Origin: Candidatus Tisiphia endosymbiont of Sialis lutaria | Lineage (GTDB): Bacteria; Pseudomonadota; Alphaproteobacteria; Rickettsiales; Rickettsiaceae | Direction of reading: 5' to 3' | Assembly: GCF_964026535.1 (NCBI RefSeq) | Contig: NZ_OZ032153.1 | Span: forward strand, 806,001-870,000 | Length of the DNA stretch: 64,000 nucleotides | In this document: in pieces, positions 57,030 to 64,000 of the stretch | Position numbering within the stretch: position 1 is the first letter of the stretch | Layout of the letters: every line of letters begins with the position of its first letter | The notes under the pieces: generated by a model | What the model saw: the letters and a program-made list of their open reading frames with translations, nothing else | What the model was told of the DNA's origin: nothing | Databases searched by the model: none | Program-made: the position numbers and the translations under genes

Positions 57030-57791
57030 TCATTCTTTTAAAGAGTTATTAATTAGTGAGTAGCAATATTTATACCAAGTACTGTCCGGATAGTTATGAC
57101 CGAGTACCGCGGCATATTTCTTTGCTTCATTGCTAAGACCTAGCATTAAATAACTTTCCACTAAGCGATAAAGTGCTTCTGGTATATGTGATGTAGTTTG
57201 ATAATCATCTACAATAATCTGGAATCTATTGATAGCAGCTATGGGGTTATTCTGCATGAGATAATAACGACCTACGTCCATTTCTTTACCTGCTAAATGA
57301 TCATTTACTAAATCGATTTTTAAAGCTGCATCAATTGAATATTTTGTTTTTGGGAAAAGTCTTATCACATCTTCAAAACTCTTTTTAGCTAAAAAGGTTC
57401 TTGATTGATCAAGTTGTACATTCGAGATTTGCATATAATAGGATAATGCCTTTAGGTAATAGGCATATGCAATATCTTCATGCATTGGATGAAGCTTAAT
57501 AAAGCTATCCAGTACATCTACTGCTTCTTCATACTGACCTCCGAGGAATAAAGAATATGACTGCATCAACTCAGCTTGAGGAGTCATTTTATTACCAGGA
57601 TCTTGATAAAAAATCCTCGAAAATTCTTCGGCAGCTTTCAAATATTGTTGCTTTTCCAGTAAAATAAGACCATCATTGTATAATTCTGGAGCTGGAACTA
57701 TTAAGTCTTCGTCCGTCTTCTTAGTTTTACAACCAGATAGGATTAAGCAGGTAGTGATTGTATAAAATAATAATTTTGCTAATTTCATCAT
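57030..57791 (-). CDS. bamD: Outer membrane assembly lipoprotein BamD
   Basis: 253 residues from the ATG at 57791 (MMKLAKLLFY). It has a lipoprotein signal ending LILSGC and five TPR-like units (LYNDGLILLEKQQYLKAAEE, DVLDSFIKLHPMHEDIAYAY). BamD is the essential lipoprotein partner of BamA in inserting outer membrane beta-barrels. An upstream in-frame start would add 12 residues and spoil the signal peptide. Confidence 0.92.
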   Translation of the reverse strand: MMKLAKLLFYTITTCLILSGCKTKKTDEDLIVPAPELYNDGLILLEKQQYLKAAEEFSRIFYQDPGNKMTPQAELMQSYSLFLGGQYEEAVDVLDSFIKLHPMHEDIAYAYYLKALSYYMQISNVQLDQSRTFLAKKSFEDVIRLFPKTKYSIDAALKIDLVNDHLAGKEMDVGRYYLMQNNPIAAINRFQIIVDDYQTTSHIPEALYRLVESYLMLGLSNEAKKYAAVLGHNYPDSTWYKYCYSLINNSLKE

Positions 57792-57870
57792 AGAACTTGA
57801 TAAGTTTTTTAAACTTAATTTATACACGAAACATCAATGAGTATACAAGATTATTTTAAAAATTATTATT

Positions 57871-58145
57871 TATAGTCAATTGATGAGCAGTTGGTGACGG
57901 CATCGTTCAAAGCTCATAAGCGTCAATTTAAGAAAACAATAATTGAGAAATCGTCATTGCGAGGAGACCGTAAGGTCGATGAAGCAATCTAGAAAAGTGA
58001 TTAAAAATGGATTGCCACGCCACCTACGGTGGCTCGCAATGACGATTTTCTACTTTATTTTCTTAAACTGACGCCTATGCACTCAATGCTTGCCTATTAC
58101 TTATAGGCATCGCTCCTAGCCCCAAATTCTCCTGAACTGACTATA
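57871..58145 (-). repeat. Palindromic element A interrupted by element D
   Basis: Outer ends TATAGTCAATTGATGAG and CTCCTGAACTGACTATA belong to A. Between them, D with its longer arms (GCGTCAATTTAAGAAAACAA... / ...TTTTCTTAAACTGACGC, centre CGTCATTGCGAG/CTCGCAATGACG) occupies about 57925-58075. Confidence 0.85.
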
Positions 58146-58167
58146 GCATAGATTTTTAGAACTATAT

Positions 58168-58252
58168 TGGTACCTCTGGCCGGACTTGAACCAGCACGCC
58201 TTTGGGGCTGTAGATTTTGAGTCTACTGTGTCTACCATTCCACCACAGAGGC
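58168..58252 (-). tRNA. tRNA-Leu(CAA)
   Basis: Minus strand, 85 nt with a long variable arm (CAGCCCCAAAGGCGTG region). Acceptor GCCTCTG/CAGAGGT, anticodon arm GTAGA-CTCAAAA-TCTAC with anticodon CAA, T-arm CTGGTTCAAGTCCGG, encoded CCA. Confidence 0.95.
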
Positions 58253-58344
58253 TAAATATGTCTAATCAGTAAAATAGCTAGATATTTGTACTATGTAAAT
58301 AAATTACTTGATTAAAACTAAATTTTTATTTTAGAATTTTCTTC

Positions 58345-58373
58345 TTGAAAAGAAAAGGTTTGCATCCTATACT
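58345..58373 (+). promoter_or_regulatory. Candidate sigma-70 promoter of the Bax-inhibitor-like gene
   Basis: TTGAAA (58345-58350), a 17-nt spacer and TATACT (58368-58373), 27 nt before the ATG at 58401. Confidence 0.6.
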
Positions 58374-58400
58374 ATATTATATAGAGATAATAACATATTC

Positions 58401-59147
58401 ATGGGGTTTCTTATGGTTGATTATACAAAAACTTTTACCGCCACTCAGAAAACATATGATGCAGGACTGAGAGAATACATGCTAAAAGTCTATAATTATA
58501 TGGCTTTAGCTCTTGTGCTAACTGGAGTAACAGCTATTGCTACTATATCATTCGATCCATTGACCAGGCTTTTATTTCAGACTGCACCAAATGGACAATT
58601 TATAGGCAATACTGGTTTGGGAACGTTGGTAATGATTTCTCCTTTGGGGATTGCTTTGTACTTCTTTATGGGCTTTGGCAAGATGAGTTTAGAAACTACT
58701 AAAGTATTGTTTTGGGTTTATGCTGCATTAACTGGTATGTCCTTAGCATCTCTTGGGCTTATCTATACTGGAGAGTCAATTGCTCGGACTTTCTTCATTT
58801 GCTCATCTGTATTTGGAGCAATGAGTCTTTATGGCTACAGTACCAATAGAGATTTGACTTCAATTGGCTCATTTCTTGTTATGGGATTGTTTGGTATTAT
58901 CATTGTATCGTTGGTTAACATATTCTTACAAAGTTCCGCTATATATTTTGCAACGTCTCTAATTGGGGTTGCTGTATTTATGGGGCTTATTGCATGGGAT
59001 ACTCAAAAAATTAAGTCGATGTATTTTATGTCTGGTGGTGGAGAATTAGGACAAAAAATGTCTATAATGGCTGCTTTTAGCTTATATTTAGACTTTATCA
59101 ACTTGTTCTTATATCTTTTAAGATTCTTTGGTAATAGAAGAAGCTAG
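58401..59147 (+). CDS. Bax inhibitor-1/YccA family membrane protein
   Basis: 248 residues with seven membrane helices. The family pattern is seen in MLKVYNYMALALVLTGVTA, YAALTGMSLASLGLIYT and the C-terminal AWDTQKIKSMYF...AAFSLYLDFINLFLYLLR. Family members are pH-sensitive calcium leak channels or modulate FtsH. A second Met at residue 5 (MVDYTKTF) may be the real start. Confidence 0.9.
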   Translation: MGFLMVDYTKTFTATQKTYDAGLREYMLKVYNYMALALVLTGVTAIATISFDPLTRLLFQTAPNGQFIGNTGLGTLVMISPLGIALYFFMGFGKMSLETTKVLFWVYAALTGMSLASLGLIYTGESIARTFFICSSVFGAMSLYGYSTNRDLTSIGSFLVMGLFGIIIVSLVNIFLQSSAIYFATSLIGVAVFMGLIAWDTQKIKSMYFMSGGGELGQKMSIMAAFSLYLDFINLFLYLLRFFGNRRS

Positions 59148-59184
59148 AACTGACGTCATTGCGAGCTGATATGTCCCCACGAAA

Positions 59185-59475
59185 TTAAGCATGACAAAGC
59201 TCAGTCTTTATAATAGATGCCAGGGGTTCTAGCAATGGTTTTATGGTATGCAAATAATTAAATTCAATAATAAATTTCCCAAGGGTAAAATACGAATAAA
59301 TCTTTTTATCTTTTACTGTATTAGGTTGGAAAATTCTTTGCATACCTTGGCTATAGCCTACCACACCTATAACCCAATATGTTATAATAACAATAACCCT
59401 TTTACCATCGGGTATTATACTCTTTAATTTATTTAGAAATTCTACCGTCATTTAATACTGTTTTTACATCCATAA
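59185..59475 (-). pseudogene. Transposase remnant with two internal deletions
   Basis: The remaining coding sequence joins codons for MDVKTVLN (start) to TVEFLNKLKSIIPDGKRVIV and then to ITYWVIGVVGYSQGMQRIF and the C-terminus of the intact transposase at 10783. The catalytic Asp and Glu residues are lost. Both joints fall in short matching sequences (AATGA/GAACG region and GTTATTGT), typical of slippage deletions. Confidence 0.85.
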
Positions 59476-59479
59476 CCTA

Positions 59480-59588
59480 TTATAAGTCAATTCAGGGGAA
59501 TTGGGTAGCAGGAACGATGGAGCGACGCCTATAAGTAATAGGCGAGCGACGAGTGACGACGTCACCAACTTCCCATCAATTGACTATA
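59480..59588 (+). repeat. Palindromic element A inside the IS relic
   Basis: TATAAGTCAATTC...AATTGACTATA. The same position is empty in the intact IS (AGATAGTAGGTTATGG at 10771-10786), so this insertion is younger than the IS copy. Confidence 0.88.
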
Positions 59589-59722
59589 TCTCCATCATCA
59601 TTAAATAATGATGATATTCTATCAATTTTTGCTATTTTGCAACAGTTTCGTGGGGATACATCAGATTACAATGACGTTCCGCAATTTTTAAATTGCCATG
59701 GGGGTTTTATGCGTAAGATAAG

Positions 59723-60508
59723 TTACTCATTAAATTGCTCTTTGATAATTCGATTTTCAAGGCTATTTTTTTTATCAAATAGTAATTTGATCATCTTGTT
59801 TTTTGCTGATTTAATTAATACTGACTTAATATCGTCAAATTCCTGAAAATCGGCAGCTGCATTTACTGGTCTTTTATTACTTTCTAAAATTTCAAATCTT
59901 ATAGTAGTGGAAAATGGTAATAACGCACCGTGCCAACGTCTTGGACGAAAAGGACAAATTGGCGTTAGACATAATACATTTGACTCAAGTGGTAAAATAG
60001 GTCCCCCGGCAGATAAGTTGTAAGCACTGCTACCAGCTGGAGTCGCAACCATTGCCCCATCAGCTACTAATTCACTCATACGTTCAACTTGATCAATTTC
60101 AATCTTAAATTTAGCTGCTTGGTTGGTTTTACGAAATATCGAGACTTCATTAATAGCTAGGGCGGTATAGGTTTTACTATCTACAGTTTCTACTTGCGTC
60201 TCTAAAGGGTATAAATGAGAAACTATTGATTCTTGTAAATTATCTATTAATTTTTCTATAATAATTGAATTCATTAAAAACCCAATATTGCCAGAGTTAA
60301 TTCCATAAAAAGGAACGTTTAGGTGCATATAACGATGTATCGCATGTAATAATTCGCCATCTCCGCCAACTACAATAATTACTTCTGCTTCTTCCACTTT
60401 GCAGAATTTATAGAATAGTTCGAGCTGTTTAACTAGTTCTAACGATTTCGTGGAATTGTTAAAAATAATTGCAATTTTATTTATATTAATTTTAGTTTTT
60501 GCCAACAT
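59723..60508 (-). CDS. nadK: NAD kinase
   Basis: 261 residues. It phosphorylates NAD to NADP. The GGDGE motif (IIVVGGDGELLHAI), NSGNIGFLMN and the second glycine-rich region ATPAGSSAYNLSAGGPIL are all in place. It overlaps the upstream PAP2 gene by 28 nt. A 5' repeat piece with GCGTAAGATAAG of element C lies right after its stop. Confidence 0.94.
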   Translation of the reverse strand: MLAKTKININKIAIIFNNSTKSLELVKQLELFYKFCKVEEAEVIIVVGGDGELLHAIHRYMHLNVPFYGINSGNIGFLMNSIIIEKLIDNLQESIVSHLYPLETQVETVDSKTYTALAINEVSIFRKTNQAAKFKIEIDQVERMSELVADGAMVATPAGSSAYNLSAGGPILPLESNVLCLTPICPFRPRRWHGALLPFSTTIRFEILESNKRPVNAAADFQEFDDIKSVLIKSAKNKMIKLLFDKKNSLENRIIKEQFNE

Positions 60509-61149
60509 AAATACAATATATGGTTAATTATTAATACAAAAAAACATGAGGCTAGTACATCACTTAAAAAATGCCCCCCCATTAATATGCGACTTAACCC
60601 AATTAATGAGCCGAAAATTAAGGTGATACTGTAGATTCTTGAGAAATATATAACAGGAGCAATATACGCAAGGCTAGTTAAACTATATCCCATAGCTGCA
60701 TGTCCTGATGAAAATGAGCAGTTATGTACACATTCATTAGAAATTGAAAAAGCTCGAGTAAAATTTTTGGAACCATTAAAATTTTTAATTTGCACAGGAC
60801 GAGCCCTGCCAAAATGTTCTTTAAATAGATGATTCACCAATAATCCAGGACCTATTGCTGTAGACAAAATTATATAAAAGCTCCCAGAAATAATAAGTCT
60901 ATTAAAAGTTTTATACTTAACAATTAAGTAAATTAAGTATAATAATGTTACTGTAAGTAGTAGTTTAGTTAATATTGGAATAATTTCAAACAATAATTGG
61001 ACAATGCTATTGTTACGGTAGATAAATCCATCGTTACTGTCGTAGAATAAATTTGAGAAATCTATATCAAAATTAGGAAATAGTACGATCAATAATAAGA
61101 CTATACCAAAAGCAAATATGTTCGCATAAACTAAATTAGTATTAATCAT
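60481..61149 (-). CDS. PAP2-superfamily membrane phosphatase
   Basis: 222 residues, about six membrane helices. The acid phosphatase signature is complete: KEHFGRARP (C1), SFSSGHAAM (C2) and SRILMGGHFLSDV (C3) with the catalytic His pair. Such enzymes remove phosphate from lipids (phosphatidylglycerol-P, lipid A, undecaprenyl-PP). Substrate not decidable here. The gene is divergent from rnj. Confidence 0.88.
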   Translation of the reverse strand: MINTNLVYANIFAFGIVLLLIVLFPNFDIDFSNLFYDSNDGFIYRNNSIVQLLFEIIPILTKLLLTVTLLYLIYLIVKYKTFNRLIISGSFYIILSTAIGPGLLVNHLFKEHFGRARPVQIKNFNGSKNFTRAFSISNECVHNCSFSSGHAAMGYSLTSLAYIAPVIYFSRIYSITLIFGSLIGLSRILMGGHFLSDVLASCFFVLIINHILYLCWQKLKLI

Positions 61150-61212
61150 AGACTAAAAGCCGAAAATAAGGTATAAAAATATACTTAAACCATACATAAT
61201 ATAGAAGTTAAC

Positions 61213-62886
61213 ATGCCATTCAACATTAAAAACCATAAAAATGCTTTACTATTCTTACCACTTGGCGGGTCAAATGAAATCGGCATAAACGTCAATCTAT
61301 ATCATTATAAGGGAAAGTGGTTGATGGTTGATTGTGGTAGCGGCTTTGCTGATAACTATTTACCAGGTGTTGATATGATAATTGCTGATATTAGCTTTAT
61401 CGAACAATATAAAAAAGATTTGTTAGCTTTAGTCCTAACTCACGCACATGAAGATCATTTGGGAGCAATCCAATATTTGTGGAGCAGTCTAAAATGCCCA
61501 ATATATGCAACTACCTTCACTGCAAATTTTCTGAAACTTAGATTAGCTGAATATGATTTTGCTAAAACTATAAAAATTCATGAAGTAAAACCTTCGGCAA
61601 AAATAAATCTTGATCCATTCCAATTAGAAATGGTACCGCTTACCCATTCAGCTCCAGAAATGCAAGCAATTATGATACGCACAGAAGCTGGCAATGTTTT
61701 TCATACTGGAGATTGGAAATTTGATCATGATCCTTTACTCGGTGAAAAAGCTAACAAGGATTTACTAAAATCCTATGGTGATGAAGGGGTTTTAGCTTTA
61801 GTTTGTGATTCAACTAATGTATTTAATGCAGGGACTTCTGGCTCGGAAGGAGAAGTGCGTAAAAGTTTAATAGATATTATAGCAGGTTGCCCCCAAATGA
61901 TTGTGGTAACAACCTTTGCTTCAAATTTGGCACGACTTGAAACTATAATTCATGCAGGTCAGATGGCAGGAAGAAAAGTAGTGCTATCAGGAAGAAGTTT
62001 GCATAGAATTTTGCTCGCAGCTCAGGAAAGTGGTTATATGAAAGATATTGCCCCTTTAATTGATGAGCGGGATGTTGCAAGATTTAAAAGGCAAGAACTT
62101 TTAATTATTGCTACTGGCTGTCAAGGGGAACCTCTAGCAGCTACTGCCAAAATGGCAAATAATAGTCATCCTAGTATCAAGTTAGCTCCTAAAGATACAG
62201 TTATATTCTCTTCAAAAATTATTCCTGGCAATGAAAAGAAAATTTTCCGTATGTTTAATATTTTCGTAAAAGCAGGAATTGAAGTGATAACTGAACGAGA
62301 TCATTTCGTTCATGTTTCTGGACATCCATCAATTGACGAACTCAAGCAAATGTACGCCTTAATTAGACCTCAGATTTGCGTGCCAGTACATGGTGAACCG
62401 GTACACATACATGAGCAAGCAAAATTAGCTCGTAAAAATGGTATAAAGCATGCTATTGAAGTAGAAAATGGTAGCCTAGTATTACTTGATCCTCATAATC
62501 CACGTATTTTAACTAAAGTAACAACGGGTTATTTGGCTGTTGATGGCAATTATCTTTTACCAGCTGAATCATCAATTTTCAGAACCCGCAGACGTATGCG
62601 TGATGATGGTATAGTAGTTGCTTCTCTGATAATAAATAAGAAGGGCGAACTTACTTGTAGACCTATTTTATCTATGCCAGGACTTCTTGACTCTAATGAT
62701 GATGCACAGCTAATTAATCTAATCAAAGATAATATTGCTGAAACAGTAGAAATTCAGAGAAAATCAAAAGGTAATCTCCTCGATGATCAGGTCGAAAATG
62801 CTGTAAGGTCAGCTATTCGCAAAATATTAAAACATGAAATGAATAAATCGCCTCTTATTATAGTTAATGTGGAGAAAGCGATTTGA
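61213..62886 (+). CDS. rnj: Ribonuclease J
   Basis: 557 residues. It is a metallo-beta-lactamase/beta-CASP ribonuclease in RNA decay and rRNA maturation. The metal site HAHEDHLGA, then FHTGDWKFDHDP, the beta-CASP motifs (SGRSLHR, KIIPGNEKKI and VHVSGHPSIDELK, HGEPVHI) are present, and a C-terminal domain follows. Full length for alphaproteobacteria. Confidence 0.94.
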   Translation: MPFNIKNHKNALLFLPLGGSNEIGINVNLYHYKGKWLMVDCGSGFADNYLPGVDMIIADISFIEQYKKDLLALVLTHAHEDHLGAIQYLWSSLKCPIYATTFTANFLKLRLAEYDFAKTIKIHEVKPSAKINLDPFQLEMVPLTHSAPEMQAIMIRTEAGNVFHTGDWKFDHDPLLGEKANKDLLKSYGDEGVLALVCDSTNVFNAGTSGSEGEVRKSLIDIIAGCPQMIVVTTFASNLARLETIIHAGQMAGRKVVLSGRSLHRILLAAQESGYMKDIAPLIDERDVARFKRQELLIIATGCQGEPLAATAKMANNSHPSIKLAPKDTVIFSSKIIPGNEKKIFRMFNIFVKAGIEVITERDHFVHVSGHPSIDELKQMYALIRPQICVPVHGEPVHIHEQAKLARKNGIKHAIEVENGSLVLLDPHNPRILTKVTTGYLAVDGNYLLPAESSIFRTRRRMRDDGIVVASLIINKKGELTCRPILSMPGLLDSNDDAQLINLIKDNIAETVEIQRKSKGNLLDDQVENAVRSAIRKILKHEMNKSPLIIVNVEKAI

Positions 62887-62888
62887 AT

Positions 62889-63150
62889 TAGTTATCGTAG
62901 GCAGCCTTCTAGAGCGAAGCAATCCATCATTCCCGCCCACTATTGTCATTCTTAGCAATGGTTGGGAATCTGGATCTCGCACCGAAGTAGGGATGACCCC
63001 ACAACTGTTGAAAGTTAGAAGGTAAAGCGGGTTTTAGATAGGTTTTCTGTCATTGCGAGACCACGCAAGTAGGTCGTGGCAATCCATCTTTGGTTACTTT
63101 TATGGATTGCTTCGTCGACCTACGGTCTTTCTTGCAATGACGTCAGTTTG
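62889..63150. repeat. E end plus D, degraded composite
   Basis: CAACTGTTGAAAGTTAGAAG (one end of E) at 63003 is followed by TGTCATTGCGAGACCACGC...GGATTGCTTCGTCGACC...CTTGCAATGACG of D. A short outer inverted pair (TCATTCCCGCCC / GGGATGACCCC) precedes it. No partner end of E is found. Confidence 0.65.
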
Positions 63151-63209
63151 CTATGGATAAATGCTAATCGGTTTAGCTGTATAGTCAATATTATAACCAG
63201 TAGGGAACT

Positions 63210-63950
63210 ATGTCTACACAATCTTCTATTAATCAAACAGAGCTAGAAAAATTTAGCAAGATTTCTAACCAATGGTGGCAGGAAGATGGAAAATTTAAAA
63301 TTCTTCATAAAATAAATCCAATTCGTGTTGGTTACATAATAGACAAGATAAAAGAGCATTTTAACGTGCAGGATGACATATTACCTTGTTCAAATTTAGA
63401 AATTTTAGATGTAGGGTGTGGAGGAGGATTAATTACCTCTCCTCTCTGTAAATTAAATGGCATAGTTACCGGCATAGATGCTTTACAAAGTAATATAGAT
63501 ATTGCAGTACAGTATGCTTCGGAACAAAGTTTGAATATACAATATCTTAAATCAACTGTTGAGGAATTAGTATACTCAGATGATTTACAGTATAAGTATG
63601 ATGTGGTGCTGTGTTTAGAAGTAATAGAGCATATAGATAATCCTGGTGATTTTATAAAAAACCTGGCTAGCTTAGTAAAACCAAATGGTATGATTATAAT
63701 TTCAACGATTAATCGTACAGTGAAATCATATATGCTAGCTATTTTGATGGCAGAATACCTACTTAATTGGGTACCCAAAAATACTCACGATCATAGCAAA
63801 TTTCTTAAACCATCGGAAATTTACTCGATGTTCAATGATAATAATATTGGGCTTAAAGAACTCAAAGGCTTAACCTATAATATCGTTAATGGACGTTGGC
63901 AGTTGAGTGATGATATAGATGTAAATTATTTTGCTTACTTAACTAAATAA
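63210..63950 (+). CDS. ubiG: Ubiquinone biosynthesis O-methyltransferase UbiG
   Basis: 246 residues. It performs both O-methylation steps in ubiquinone synthesis. The start region FSKISNQWWQEDGKFKILHK with NPIRVGYI is typical, motif I is ILDVGCGGGLITSPL, and VVLCLEVIEHIDNPGDFIKN plus ISTINRTVKSYMLAI follow. The length is normal. gltX follows after 8 nt. Confidence 0.95.
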   Translation: MSTQSSINQTELEKFSKISNQWWQEDGKFKILHKINPIRVGYIIDKIKEHFNVQDDILPCSNLEILDVGCGGGLITSPLCKLNGIVTGIDALQSNIDIAVQYASEQSLNIQYLKSTVEELVYSDDLQYKYDVVLCLEVIEHIDNPGDFIKNLASLVKPNGMIIISTINRTVKSYMLAILMAEYLLNWVPKNTHDHSKFLKPSEIYSMFNDNNIGLKELKGLTYNIVNGRWQLSDDIDVNYFAYLTK

Positions 63951-63958
63951 AGGAAAAT

Positions 63959-64000
63959 ATGACTGTAATTACTAGATTTGCTCCATCTCCTACTGGCTTC
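63959..64000 (+). CDS. gltX: Glutamyl-tRNA synthetase, first 14 codons
   Basis: ATG at 63959 after AAGGAAAAT. The start MTVITRFAPSPTGF is the conserved N-terminus of GltX before its HIGH motif. The rest lies beyond the window. Confidence 0.85.
   Translation, partial: MTVITRFAPSPTGF

Larger units (their letters stand above)
59165..59664 (-). mobile_element. Degraded IS4-family element carrying palindromic element A
   Basis: Both IS ends are recognisable (CTGATATGTCCCCACGAAAT left, TTTCGTGGGGATACATCAG right). Two internal deletions have removed most of the transposase gene. Element A sits between the start codon region and the outer end. The IS is flanked by CGTCATTGCGAG on the left and ATTACAATGACG on the right, arms of D. 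Confidence 0.85.

Overview
This window is an AT-rich chromosomal segment of a Rickettsiales bacterium, most likely Rickettsiaceae (Rickettsia or a close relative such as Ca. Tisiphia or Ca. Megaira). The evidence is gene content typical of that family (cytochrome c and heme A maturation, complex I, COX-like genes, short ProS, BamD, RNase J, UbiG, M32 carboxypeptidase, an orphan RelA/SpoT fragment) and dispersed palindromic elements that also lie in frame inside two proteins, a hallmark of Rickettsia palindromic elements (RPEs). The species cannot be fixed from the sequence alone.

Layout. 1-7 kb: a DsbA-like lipoprotein (partial, minus strand), a one-polypeptide restriction-modification enzyme, a large unknown protein, and a DUF1543-Phd-VapC toxin-antitoxin operon. 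7-12 kb: CBS-domain transporter, ccmF, and an intact IS4-family element. 12-17 kb: kdsB, tRNA-Lys, tRNA-Ile, a heme-copper oxidase-like protein, folE, proS. 17-21 kb: four tandem, almost identical Rpn-type PD-(D/E)XK nuclease genes, each with an internal Shine-Dalgarno/ATG that would give a separate C-terminal protein. 21-32 kb: CPBP protease, AsmA-like protein, D,D-carboxypeptidase, MFS transporter, a small Gly/Ala-rich peptide gene plus membrane protein inserted in a duplicated MFS-rimM junction, rimM, uvrD. 32-42 kb: M32 carboxypeptidase, metG, a frameshifted rluC-like gene, ctaA, RDD and zinc-ribbon membrane proteins, dapD, dnaN. 42-50 kb: recR, a kinase/response regulator pair, nuoG-nuoH, an unknown gene plus a second Rpn-family gene, and a synthetase-only RelA/SpoT gene. 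50-64 kb: a LuxR-HTH/NB-ARC/TPR protein, tRNA-Pro, trmD-rplS, recN, bamD, tRNA-Leu, a Bax-inhibitor-1 protein, nadK, a PAP2 phosphatase, rnj, ubiG and the start of gltX.

Nearly every intergenic gap is filled by small palindromic repeats. I call them A (about 107 bp, ends TATAGTCAATT/AATTGACTATA, about 15 copies), B (146 bp, ends TAGACCTCTT/AAGAGGTCTA), C (ends CTCACCTTACGCAT), D (ends CGTCATTGCGAG), E (ends AACTGTTGAAAGTTAGAAG) and F (ends AACATTACTTTCAATT). They are inserted in one another, in the IS and in genes, so relative ages can be read from the nesting.

Most promising biology: (1) the Rpn array with intragenic starts, matching a nuclease/intragenic-antitoxin design, amplified in tandem with variable C-terminal repeats; (2) the peptide/membrane-protein cassette bracketed by 65-bp direct repeats; (3) palindromic element A, open in only one of six frames and read in that frame in two proteins; (4) the STAND-type regulator with a puzzling membrane topology.
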